Shown piece by piece: positions 1 through 7,552 of a stretch of 24,788 nt of DNA (position 1 is its first letter; each line of letters starts with the position of its first letter). The notes under the pieces were generated by a model. That model was given only the letters and a program-made list of their open reading frames with translations. It was not told where the DNA came from and made no database searches. The translations under genes and the position numbers were made by a program. The stretch is from Lachnospiraceae bacterium (lineage in GTDB: Bacteria > Bacillota > Clostridia > Lachnospirales > Lachnospiraceae), in assembly GCA_900771955.1 (NCBI GenBank), contig CAAGPW010000237.1, positions 1-24,788 of the forward strand. The letters are read 5' to 3'.

Positions 1-67
1 ACGCTATAGGAAAGATCATAATTACATTCTTTATCCCATTAACGTAACGAGGTCTTTCCTATAGCGT
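1..67. repeat. Perfect 15-bp inverted repeat at the window edge
   Basis: The first 15 bases (1-15, beginning ACGCTATAGG) are exactly reverse-complemented at 53-67, with a 37-base spacer. The left arm starts on base 1, so it may extend outside the window. Neither arm is followed by a T-run inside the window, so this is not an obvious terminator on the plus strand. It could be a hairpin in a transcript, a two-armed binding site, or the ends of a very small insertion. The spacer holds no gene. Confidence 0.75.
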
Positions 68-73
68 AAAAAA

Positions 74-116
74 GAGGGATATCCGATTCTGTAAAACTAT
101 CGGATATCCTTCTTTT
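74..116 (-). terminator. Intrinsic terminator of the ClC gene
   Basis: GGATATCCGAT at 77-87 pairs with its exact reverse complement at 99-109, leaving an 11-base loop. Read in the direction of the minus-strand gene, the stem is followed by CTCTTTTTT. It lies just past the stop codon at 121. The opposite side ends in TTCTTTT, so it may also stop transcription arriving from the left. Confidence 0.8.
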
Positions 117-120
117 GCAG

Positions 121-1407
121 TTAATGTGTTTTACGGTTGATGTAAGATGTCTTAAATTTGGAATAGACAATCTTCTGGCTGCGATACAGTCCGTAATAAC
201 CCGACAGCATATAGCTTAATGCGATCGCAAGCAGATAATATGGCATGCCGTCGTAGCCAAAGAGCTCAAAGCTGATGAGCAGGGAGGAGATCGGGGCGTT
301 GGTAACGCCACAGAAAACAGCGCTCATGCCGACTGCAGTGCACAGCGATGGCGCAAATCCGGTCAGGGTTCCGAACAGGCAGCCGAAGGTTGCACCGATA
401 AAGAAGGTCGGCACGATCTCTCCGCCTTTGTAACCGGCACCGAGTGTGAGTGCGGTAAGAACCATTTTAAAGAAGAACGCCCAGGTGTCCACAGATCCAT
501 CCATTGATGCAGCGATGATATTCATGCCGGTTCCGTTGTAGTTACAGTTACCGATCAGTGCGGTCAGAAGCAGCACAAAACAGCCGCCCGCAAATGCCCG
601 CAGATATGGATTCTTAAAGACATAGCGGTAGAGCCGTTCGGACCCGTGCAGCATCATGCAGAAAAAAACGCTGATCAGTGCACAGAGTACGGCAAGGATT
701 GAGATAATGATGGCATGCGGCACATTAAACGCCGGGATACCGTCAAACTGAAACGTATGGGCAGAGGCGCCGAAATATTCTGCGATGCCGTGTGCAATAA
801 AAGAGGAGATCACACATGGAACCAGAGCGGCATAATGCATGATGCCGACACTTACGATCTCCATTGGGAAGATCGCGGCAGCCATCGGTGTGCCGAAGAG
901 CGCGGAGAAAGCTGCACTCATGCCGCACATGATCATGATGTGCTGGTCTTTTTCGTCAAAGCGGAACAGACGTCCGAGCGAATTTCCAATACTGCCGCCG
1001 AGCTGTAAGGCTGCTCCTTCACGGCCGGCTGAACCGCCGCCGAGATGCGTGATCAGTGTGGAAAGAAAAATGAGCGGTGCCATGCGAAGTGGAATTTCTT
1101 CACCCGAATGGATCGCAGATAAGACAAGGTTGGTGCCGGAGTCCTTCTCATCGTGCAGCAGATGATACATACCGACAATGGCAAGACCGCCAAACGGCAG
1201 AGTCAGCATAAAAGCCGGGTGTGCAATGCGAAGATCGGTCACGATCTGCATGCAGTAGAAAAAAAGTGTTCCGACCAGACCGATCACAACGCCGGAAACA
1301 ACGGAAAACAGAAGCCATTTCAAAAAGGTGACAATGTGGGAACCACCGGCCTTACATTCCTGGAAAAGCCACTTTTTAAACTGCGGTATTAAATTTTTGA
1401 TTATCAT
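121..1407 (-). CDS. ClC-family anion channel/antiporter, possibly fluoride clade
   Basis: A 428-residue polytopic membrane protein of the ClC family, about the usual length of the bacterial core. Visible signatures are GGGSAGREGAALQ (gating glutamate near residue 130) and GYKGGEIVPTFFIGA near residues 325-338. In the segment matching the inner proton glutamate region of E. coli ClC-ec1 (FIIEEM), this protein reads FPMEIV. The residue aligned with ClC-ec1 Glu203 therefore appears to be Ile184, by hand alignment. The GREGA rather than GxEGP motif together with that loss recalls the CLC-F fluoride/proton antiporters, but the subfamily call is an inference. The start is the ATG at 1405-1407, with GGAGAGG upstream. 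It is monocistronic, with its own promoter and terminator, and is transcribed away from the aldolase gene. Confidence 0.9.
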   Translation of the reverse strand: MIIKNLIPQFKKWLFQECKAGGSHIVTFLKWLLFSVVSGVVIGLVGTLFFYCMQIVTDLRIAHPAFMLTLPFGGLAIVGMYHLLHDEKDSGTNLVLSAIHSGEEIPLRMAPLIFLSTLITHLGGGSAGREGAALQLGGSIGNSLGRLFRFDEKDQHIMIMCGMSAAFSALFGTPMAAAIFPMEIVSVGIMHYAALVPCVISSFIAHGIAEYFGASAHTFQFDGIPAFNVPHAIIISILAVLCALISVFFCMMLHGSERLYRYVFKNPYLRAFAGGCFVLLLTALIGNCNYNGTGMNIIAASMDGSVDTWAFFFKMVLTALTLGAGYKGGEIVPTFFIGATFGCLFGTLTGFAPSLCTAVGMSAVFCGVTNAPISSLLISFELFGYDGMPYYLLAIALSYMLSGYYGLYRSQKIVYSKFKTSYINRKTH

Positions 1408-1490
1408 GATGTAAACATTTCCTCTCCATAAAAAGATTTCTTCTGTAACATTTCATATTTTAAATATCCTGTTCTAGATATCCTGCAGAA

Positions 1491-1519
1491 ATAGTAACAT
1501 TTCGGGCGGCTTTTGACAA
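1491..1519 (-). promoter_or_regulatory. Sigma-A promoter for the ClC gene
   Basis: On the minus strand TTGTCA (complement of 1514-1519) is followed after exactly 17 bases by TACTAT (complement of 1491-1496). This leaves a leader of roughly 75-80 bases before the ATG. I looked in that leader for a fluoride (crcB-type) riboswitch and did not see one. Confidence 0.6.
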
Positions 1520-1573
1520 TAGTCAGCAGACAGACAAAGGCCGGTTCCCGATGAAAAAAGTGAAGTATGGGCT

Positions 1574-1601
1574 TTGAAAGAGGAAAAAGGTCTGTTAAAA
1601 T
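1574..1601 (+). promoter_or_regulatory. Candidate promoter for the aldolase gene
   Basis: TTGAAA at 1574-1579 and TAAAAT at 1596-1601 are separated by 16 bases and lie about 65 bases before the ATG at 1666. Sequence match only. The rest of the 258-base divergent intergenic region holds the opposing ClC promoter and no gene. Confidence 0.45.
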
Positions 1602-1665
1602 AAAGGCGGCAAAAAGGAAAGTGAAATTTGCTGCAGAAATGAAACCGAAAAAAGGAGGCAGTTTT

Positions 1666-2988
1666 ATGCCAGAAATACAAAACCCGAAGGAACAGCTTGT
1701 TGCAGTCATGAAGCGGATCTATGCGCAGGGAATGACGACGACCTCCGGCGGGAATTTATCCATAAAAGATGATGAGGGAAACGTATATATCACGCCGGGG
1801 GGAACAGACAAGGGAACGATGACTGCGGAGGATATTGTCTGTATCCGGGCGGATGGAACAGTAGAGGGAAAACATAAGCCGTCCAGCGAGTATCCGTTTC
1901 ATATGAAGATCTATGAGACAAGAAATGATATCCGGGCGATCCTGCATGCACATCCACCGGCGATGGTGGCTTACAGTATCGTGCGCAGGATTCCGGATAT
2001 TGCAGCGTATCCGGAGTTAAAAAAGCGGATCGGCAGTGTCGGAATGGCAGAGTATGGGCTCACCGGAAGTGAGGAACTGGGCGAAAAGATCGCAAAGGTA
2101 TTTGCTGGCGGAAAAAATGTCGCGGAACTGGAAAACCACGGACTGGTGGTCGGAAGCGGAGATATATGGACGGCGTATCAGGTGTTTGAGGCAATGGATT
2201 TTTCCGCAAGGATCGGTATCGGTGCATCAAGACTTGCCGGTGTGGATAAAAAGCTGCAGCAGGGGGATAAACAGGCGGCGGAAAATACAGCAGAAAATGA
2301 AAAAAACAGAACGATACTGTTTGAGAAAACGGAAAGATCAAAGGAAACAGGCGGAGCGTTAAATATTCCTGCAGATATTTTCGCCGGGGTGCCACAGGAG
2401 AATGTGACAGTCTGCGGGAAGCTCTGCGCGATGGTAAGGCGTGCCTGGCATCAGAAGCTTTTGTATGCAGGACTCGGTGTGTTTTCTGTGCGGACACCAG
2501 ATGGAAGCATCTATTATATTCCGGAGGAAACGGATCAGAGTGCGGTTACCTTAGAGGATATTCGCATGCTGGATCCGGATGCGGACAATCTACACGCATG
2601 GATCTACCGCAGATATCCCGAAATTCAGGCGGTCATCACAGCGTTCCCGCCGGAGCTCATGGCATTTGCAGTGACCGGAACCAGATTCAGTTCACGCATC
2701 ATACCGGAGATCTATATGGTCATGCAGGATGTCGTTTCTCTGCCGCAGGCAGAATATGGCGGAAAAAACAGAAAAATTGCAGAAGTTTTCGATGAGAGGA
2801 CGTCTGTTGCAGTATTGGAACGGGGAGGCGTGATCGTCACAGCACCTTCACTTCTCAAAGCATATGACAGACTTGAGGTTGCAGAGTACAGTGCGGGTGC
2901 GATCCTGAAAGCGTCGCAGCTTGGAAATATTGTGGAAATTACGGAAAAGCAGGTGGAAGAGATAAAAGAACAGTGCCATTTGAAGTAG
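1666..2988 (+). CDS. Tandem class II aldolase/adducin-domain protein, second domain degenerate
   Basis: 440 residues with two class II aldolase folds in a row, about 5-205 and 245-430. The first domain has the family hallmarks: TSGGNLS, a PSSE segment carrying the acid/base glutamate, HAHPP and ENHG, the histidines that bind the catalytic metal in fuculose-phosphate aldolase relatives. The second domain keeps the overall pattern but has TAFPPE where HAHPP should be and LERGG where ENHG should be, so it cannot bind metal the same way. Members cleave or epimerise sugar phosphates such as fuculose- or ribulose-phosphate; the substrate here is unknown. The start is set by AAAGGAGG before the ATG at 1666; an earlier in-frame ATG at 1567 lacks such a site and would lie ahead of the likely promoter. 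It stands alone, before the sugar-uptake cluster. Confidence 0.85.
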   Translation: MPEIQNPKEQLVAVMKRIYAQGMTTTSGGNLSIKDDEGNVYITPGGTDKGTMTAEDIVCIRADGTVEGKHKPSSEYPFHMKIYETRNDIRAILHAHPPAMVAYSIVRRIPDIAAYPELKKRIGSVGMAEYGLTGSEELGEKIAKVFAGGKNVAELENHGLVVGSGDIWTAYQVFEAMDFSARIGIGASRLAGVDKKLQQGDKQAAENTAENEKNRTILFEKTERSKETGGALNIPADIFAGVPQENVTVCGKLCAMVRRAWHQKLLYAGLGVFSVRTPDGSIYYIPEETDQSAVTLEDIRMLDPDADNLHAWIYRRYPEIQAVITAFPPELMAFAVTGTRFSSRIIPEIYMVMQDVVSLPQAEYGGKNRKIAEVFDERTSVAVLERGGVIVTAPSLLKAYDRLEVAEYSAGAILKASQLGNIVEITEKQVEEIKEQCHLK

Positions 2989-3092
2989 TGCAGCCGGGCG
3001 GGGCAGATACTGGAAAATTAATGAAAACAGAGAGAAAAGCAGACAGCTAAATTAAAAAACAAATAAAAAGTGCACAAAAAACACAACTAAAA

Positions 3093-3150
3093 ATACAGCA
3101 TTTTAACAAAAATGTGAAAAAACTATTGCATTCCTGTGAAAATGCTGTAT
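3093..3150. repeat. 12-bp perfect inverted repeat spanning the sugar-operon promoter
   Basis: ATACAGCATTTT at 3093-3104 is exactly reverse-complemented at 3139-3150, with 34 bases between the arms (46 bp arm to arm). The right arm overlaps the -10 box and the -35 box lies in the spacer. This is the geometry of a two-site binding region for a regulator, though it could be fortuitous in AT-rich DNA. The remaining upstream part (2989-3092) shows no gene and no strong terminator. Confidence 0.6.
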
Positions 3151-3153
3151 ACT
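3126..3153 (+). promoter_or_regulatory. Sigma-A promoter of the maltodextrin-type operon
   Basis: TTGCAT (3126-3131), a 16-base spacer and TATACT (3148-3153), followed by a leader of about 100 bases to the first gene. Confidence 0.7.
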
Positions 3154-3166
3154 TTAAGTATCAACT

Positions 3167-3224
3167 GAAAACGTTACCGGAATCATTACCGAAAACATTG
3201 CCGGAAAGGGTACCGGACGTTTTG
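3167..3224. promoter_or_regulatory. Repeated operator-like elements downstream of the promoter
   Basis: GAAAACGTTACCGGA (3167-3181) and GAAAACATTGCCGGA (3191-3205) are near-identical direct repeats, 24 bp start to start. A third copy lies in the opposite orientation at 3211-3224 (reverse complement CAAAACGTCCGGTA). They sit just after the transcription start, where a repressor would block elongation or initiation. The LacI-family gene of the same cluster is the natural candidate binder; this link is an inference. Confidence 0.6.
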
Positions 3225-3261
3225 GGGGTTAGCAACTACATTATTTAGGAGGATGAATTAT

Positions 3262-4707
3262 ATGAAAAGAAAAACAGTATCACTCATGTTAGTAATGTCT
3301 ATGATGGCAGCTATGGCAGCAGGATGCGGAAGCTCTTCTGACAGTACAGCAAGCAGCAGTACTTCAGGAAACAGCACAGCTTCTACAGAAACCGGAAGCA
3401 CAGACAAAAAAGAAGCATCCGGCGATGGTCAGGTTTATTATCTGAACTTCAAACCGGAGCAGGATGAGCAGTGGCAGGATCTTGCAAAAGCTTACACCGA
3501 TGAAACCGGTGTTCCGGTAACAGTCATTACAGCAGCAGACGGTACCTATGAGCAGACCTTAAAATCTGAAATGGCTAAGTCAGAAGCACCTACCTTATTC
3601 CAGGTAAACGGACCGGTAGGACTTGCAAACTGGAAAGATTACTGCTACGACTTATCCGGAAGTGAATTATATAAAGATGTAAAGAGCGATGACTTCGTAT
3701 TAAAAGACGGAGACGCAGTACAGGGTATCGCGTATGTTATTGAAACATACGGACTCATTTACAACAAAGCGATCTTAAATGATTACTGCTCCATGGACAA
3801 CGCAGTAGTTTCTTCCCCGGATGAGATCAACAACTTCGCAACCTTAAAGGCAGTTGCAGATGATATCCAGGCAAGAAAAGATGAGATCAATGATGAATTC
3901 GGTTATGATCTGCTTGGTGCGTTTACTTCCGCAGGTATGGATTCTTCCTCTGACTGGAGATTCAAGACACATCTTGCAAACCTTCCGATCTACTATGAAT
4001 ACAAAGATAAAGGAATCAGCGAGACAGACGCGATCGAGGGAACTTACCTTGATAACTACAGACAGATCTGGGATCTGTATCTGACAGATTCCACCTGTGA
4101 GCCGGGACTGTTATCCAGCAAGACCGGTGATGAAGCAGCTTCCGAATTTGCAATGGGTGAAGCAGTATTCTATCAGAATGGTACCTGGGCATATGGTGAT
4201 ATCACCGGAAATGAAGTTGCAGATGAAGATCTTGGCATGATGCCGATCTACATTGGTGTGGACGGAGAAGAAAATCAGGGACTCTGCACCGGATCTGAAA
4301 ACTACTGGTGTGTAAACAATAAAGCTTCCGAAGAAGATATTCAGGCAACACTTGATTTCCTTGCATGGTGTGTAGAAAGCGACACCGGACGTGACGCGAT
4401 CGCAAACGAAATGGGATTCGTTACACCGTTTACCACATTTGATGATGACGCTTATCAGACAAACAACCCATTGATCAAAGCAGCAAACGAGTCCATCGAA
4501 GCCGGCAAGACTCCGGTATCATGGAACTTCTCATCTATCCCGTCTGAGACATGGAAAGATGGCGTTGGATCCGCATTACTGCAGTACGCGCAGGGCTCTC
4601 AGAGTGATGAAGAGTGGAATGCAGTTAAGACAGCATTCGTTGACGGATGGGCTTCCGAATACGCAGCAGCACATGGCGGTTCCGCAGCAGAGGAAGCAAC
4701 AGAATAA
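3262..4707 (+). CDS. ABC transporter sugar-binding lipoprotein, maltodextrin type
   Basis: 481 residues. It begins with a lipoprotein signal (MKRKTVSLML then a lipobox ending AAGC, with Cys22 as the lipidated residue). A Ser/Thr-rich linker follows to about residue 50, and then an extracellular solute-binding domain of the family 1 (MalE-like) type, rich in Trp and Tyr as usual for oligosaccharide binders. It captures sugar outside the cell and delivers it to the two permeases encoded next. The start at 3262 is preferred over an in-frame ATG at 3253, because AGGAGG at 3247-3252 abuts the earlier ATG and is correctly spaced for the later one. The maltodextrin assignment rests mainly on the neighbouring malQ and LacI genes. 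Another alpha-glucan or oligosaccharide remains possible. Confidence 0.88.
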   Translation: MKRKTVSLMLVMSMMAAMAAGCGSSSDSTASSSTSGNSTASTETGSTDKKEASGDGQVYYLNFKPEQDEQWQDLAKAYTDETGVPVTVITAADGTYEQTLKSEMAKSEAPTLFQVNGPVGLANWKDYCYDLSGSELYKDVKSDDFVLKDGDAVQGIAYVIETYGLIYNKAILNDYCSMDNAVVSSPDEINNFATLKAVADDIQARKDEINDEFGYDLLGAFTSAGMDSSSDWRFKTHLANLPIYYEYKDKGISETDAIEGTYLDNYRQIWDLYLTDSTCEPGLLSSKTGDEAASEFAMGEAVFYQNGTWAYGDITGNEVADEDLGMMPIYIGVDGEENQGLCTGSENYWCVNNKASEEDIQATLDFLAWCVESDTGRDAIANEMGFVTPFTTFDDDAYQTNNPLIKAANESIEAGKTPVSWNFSSIPSETWKDGVGSALLQYAQGSQSDEEWNAVKTAFVDGWASEYAAAHGGSAAEEATE

Positions 4708-4760
4708 AAGACAGACTGTCTTTTGACAGGAGCGGGGTGGGTGGTTCCATCCACCCCGCT
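4706..4760 (+). promoter_or_regulatory. Two consecutive hairpins between binding-protein and permease genes
   Basis: The first is AAAAGACAG (4706-4714) against CTGTCTTTT (4716-4724), overlapping the stop codon and ending in TTTT. The second is AGCGGGGTGG (4731-4740) against CCACCCCGCT (4751-4760), a GC-rich perfect 10-bp stem with no T-run after it. Such structures commonly protect the 3' end of the binding-protein mRNA or partly terminate, so the binding protein is made in excess over the permeases. This role is inferred from position. Confidence 0.7.
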
Positions 4761-4787
4761 TCTATACAAAGAAAGGATGATATTGTT

Positions 4788-5630
4788 ATGGAGAAATCAA
4801 TAAAAAAATATTTTCCTATATTTGCATTACCGACGTTGGTGGCATTTACAATCGGCTTTATAATTCCTTTTGTTATGGGTATCTATTTATCATTTTGTGA
4901 ATTCACAACAGTAACTGATGCAAAATTTGTAGGTCTTAAAAATTATGCAAGAATTTTTACGGATAATACGTTTGGGCATGCTCTTTGGTATACGGTGCTG
5001 TTTACAATAGTTTCGGTCCTTGCTATCAATATTCTGGCATTTGTGGTCGCGATGCTTTTAACAAAGGGAATTAAGGGAACAAATACTTTCCGTACCGTAT
5101 TCTTCATGCCGAACTTGATCGGTGGTATCGTACTCGGTTATATCTGGCAGATCATTTTAAACGGTGTTCTGGCACACTGGGGAAGAACACTTACCTATTC
5201 TTCCAAATATGGCTTCTGGGGTCTGGTTGTCCTGATGTGCTGGCAGCAGATCGGTTATATGATGATCATTTATGTGGCTGGAATCCAGAATATTCCGGGC
5301 GATCTCATTGAGGCAGCAAAGATCGACGGTGCAACACCGTCACAGATTTTAAAGAATGTAACGATCCCGATGGTAATGCCGTCGATCACGATCTGTTCAT
5401 TCTTAACACTGACGAACTCCTTTAAGCTGTTCGATCAGAACCTGGCACTGACCGCAGGTGAACCGGCAAACAGTTCAGAACTGCTTGCACTCAATATCTT
5501 TAACACCTTCTATGGAAGAAACGGATGGGAAGGCGTAGGTCAGGCAAAAGCAGTGGTATTCTTTGTCATTGTAGCAGTTATCGCAATTACACAGAACAAG
5601 ATCACAAGAAGTAAGGAGGTGCAGCAGTAA
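4788..5630 (+). CDS. ABC sugar transporter permease, MalF/UgpA type
   Basis: 280 residues with about six membrane helices and the cytoplasmic coupling loop EAAKIDG near residues 175-181, the EAA motif that docks onto the ATPase. It is one half of the membrane channel for the sugar delivered by the upstream lipoprotein. The start is the ATG at 4788 with GAAAGGATG upstream. An open frame reaches back to 4647, but that part overlaps the end of the binding-protein gene and the hairpin, so it is not coding. The stop overlaps the next start as TAATG, indicating coupled translation. It is shorter than E. coli MalF and has no large periplasmic loop, as is usual in Gram-positive systems. Confidence 0.92.
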   Translation: MEKSIKKYFPIFALPTLVAFTIGFIIPFVMGIYLSFCEFTTVTDAKFVGLKNYARIFTDNTFGHALWYTVLFTIVSVLAINILAFVVAMLLTKGIKGTNTFRTVFFMPNLIGGIVLGYIWQIILNGVLAHWGRTLTYSSKYGFWGLVVLMCWQQIGYMMIIYVAGIQNIPGDLIEAAKIDGATPSQILKNVTIPMVMPSITICSFLTLTNSFKLFDQNLALTAGEPANSSELLALNIFNTFYGRNGWEGVGQAKAVVFFVIVAVIAITQNKITRSKEVQQ

Positions 5631-6469
5631 TGGGCGTTAGAAAAGCAAAACATGGCGGAGTCCTTACCGTAATCTTTACGATCCTTTCCATTATCTGGGT
5701 TTGCCCGATTCTGGTCGTGATCATGAACTCTTTTAAGAAAAAAGCATATATTAACCGGAAACCGTTTGCGTTCCCGGCAGGAAAATCCTTTGTCGGACTG
5801 GAAAACTATTTAAACGGTGTGAAGAAAATTAATTATTTCCAGGCATTTGGATATTCCGCAGTCATTACCGTGTGCTCCGTTATCGTGATCATTATCTGCA
5901 CATCCATGTGTGCATGGTATATCACCAGAGTTACGAGTCGTGTGACAAAAGGCATTTATTATCTGTGCCTGTTTGCAATGATCGTTCCGTTCCAGATGGT
6001 AATGTTCACCTTATCCAAATTTGCGAATATGCTTCATCTTGGAAATCCGGTCGGTATCATTATCATTTATCTCGGATTCGGAGCAGGTCAGGCGGTATTC
6101 ATGTTCTGTGGTTTCGCAAAAGGTATTCCGCTTGAGATTGAGGAGGCGGCAATGATCGACGGATGCAATCCGCTTCAGATCTTCTTTAAAGTCGTACTGC
6201 CGATCTTGAAACCGACCTGCATTACCGTTGCAATCCTTGAGGCAATGTGGATCTGGAACGATTACCTGCTGCCATACCTGGTACTTGATATTAAGAAATA
6301 CAAGACGATCCCGATCGTAATCCAGTATCTGAAAGGTGGTTACGGATCAGTAGACTGGGGCAGCATGATGGCAATGTTAGTTTTGGCAATTATTCCGATT
6401 ATAGTCTTTTATATGGCTTGCCAGAAGTATATAATAGAGGGAGTTGTGGCAGGAGCCGTAAAAGGTTAA
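5630..6469 (+). CDS. ABC sugar transporter permease, MalG/UgpE type
   Basis: 279 residues, about six membrane helices, with the EAA coupling motif EEAAMIDG near residues 171-178. It is the second half of the channel, translated from an ATG that shares one base with the preceding stop, with AAGGAGGT ahead of it. No ATPase gene follows or precedes. As in many Firmicutes, a shared MsmK/MalK-type ATPase encoded elsewhere must power the pair; this is known for the family and inferred here. A LacI-family gene follows after 35 bases in the same direction. Confidence 0.93.
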   Translation: MGVRKAKHGGVLTVIFTILSIIWVCPILVVIMNSFKKKAYINRKPFAFPAGKSFVGLENYLNGVKKINYFQAFGYSAVITVCSVIVIIICTSMCAWYITRVTSRVTKGIYYLCLFAMIVPFQMVMFTLSKFANMLHLGNPVGIIIIYLGFGAGQAVFMFCGFAKGIPLEIEEAAMIDGCNPLQIFFKVVLPILKPTCITVAILEAMWIWNDYLLPYLVLDIKKYKTIPIVIQYLKGGYGSVDWGSMMAMLVLAIIPIIVFYMACQKYIIEGVVAGAVKG

Positions 6470-6504
6470 TGCACAGCAAAAACCAGTAAAGGAATGAAGA
6501 AAAC

Positions 6505-7509
6505 GTGACAATTAAAGACATTGCAAAAGAGTCCGGCTATTCTGTGAGTACCGTATCGCGGGTACTGAATAACCGCAGGGATGTAAGTCCGGAAGCAAAG
6601 AAAAAGATTGATGAAATTGTGGCAGCCCATAATTTCGTTCCCAATAATAATGCAAAGCATTTAAAACAGATGATAACAAAGACGATCCTCGTGCTGGTAA
6701 AGGGTAATTCCAATATGCTCTTTGCCAGTATCGTGGAGGAGATCCAAAAGACCGTGGAAAAGACAAAATATGCGGTGAGTATCTATTATCTGGATGAGGA
6801 TGCAAACGAGGTTGAGCAGGCGATCACACTGATGCGGGAGAGAAAACCTCTGGGAATGCTGTTCCTTGGAGGTAATCCGCAATTCTTTCTGAAAGAATTT
6901 GATCAGATACGGATTCCCTGTGTACTGGTGACAAACCAGGGCGTAAAAATGGGATTTAACAATCTTTCCAGTGTGGCGACGGATGACGTGGAAGCTGCCA
7001 TGTGTGCTGTGGATTTCCTGATTGAACGGGGACACAGGCGCATTGGAATTCTGGGTGGTGATACCACTCTGTCCCATACCAGTAAACAGCGTCTGGAAGG
7101 CTGTAAGAAAAGCTATGAAAAGCATGGACTTACGGAAGAACCGGAAGCGTTTTATGAGAAGGCACGTTTCTCCTATGAGAGTTCTTATCAGGCGATGAAC
7201 CGGTTGCTGGATCGGAACCTTGGCATTACAGCGGTATTTGCCATGAGTGATGTGATGGCGGTCGGAGCGGTTCGTGCAATCCGGGATCGCGGCTTAAATG
7301 TGCCGGAGGATATTTCCATCATCGGATTTGACGGAATTCCGCTGGCGAACTATTACAATCCAAAGCTCGCCACTGTAAAGCAGCAGTATCAGATACTTGC
7401 AGTGCGCAGCGTGGAAATTTTACTTGGGGCAATTGATTTAAAAAAGCCGGCAGTTCATGAGATCATACCATTTGAACTGGTCACTGGCGAAAGTGTAAAA
7501 CAGATATAA
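6505..7509 (+). CDS. LacI-family transcriptional regulator, likely MalR-like repressor
   Basis: 334 residues with an N-terminal LacI helix-turn-helix (TIKDIAKESGYSVSTVSRVL, about residues 2-21) followed by the hinge and a periplasmic-binding-protein-like sugar sensor domain. Start is GTG at 6505 with AAAGGA upstream; no in-frame ATG gives the conserved TIKDIAKESG beginning. It lies within the transport cluster, between the permeases and malQ, so it probably controls the same operon. The repeated CGTT/CCGG elements before the first gene are candidate targets. The usual model is release from DNA, or activation, when the sugar binds the C-terminal domain. Which of the two applies here cannot be seen. 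Confidence 0.92.
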   Translation: MTIKDIAKESGYSVSTVSRVLNNRRDVSPEAKKKIDEIVAAHNFVPNNNAKHLKQMITKTILVLVKGNSNMLFASIVEEIQKTVEKTKYAVSIYYLDEDANEVEQAITLMRERKPLGMLFLGGNPQFFLKEFDQIRIPCVLVTNQGVKMGFNNLSSVATDDVEAAMCAVDFLIERGHRRIGILGGDTTLSHTSKQRLEGCKKSYEKHGLTEEPEAFYEKARFSYESSYQAMNRLLDRNLGITAVFAMSDVMAVGAVRAIRDRGLNVPEDISIIGFDGIPLANYYNPKLATVKQQYQILAVRSVEILLGAIDLKKPAVHEIIPFELVTGESVKQI

Positions 7510-7552
7510 TGTAATAAGGGAAAAAGAGAAAAATGATTCAGGAGGAAAGTTT

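Noticed and set aside
1408..1500. Fluoride riboswitch in the ClC leader
   Set aside because: The characteristic GGCGAUGG-like segment and pseudoknot partners were not found by eye.
1513..1541. TTGACA on the plus strand as -35 for the aldolase gene
   Set aside because: No acceptable -10 box lies 16-18 bases downstream; the same bases serve the divergent ClC promoter.
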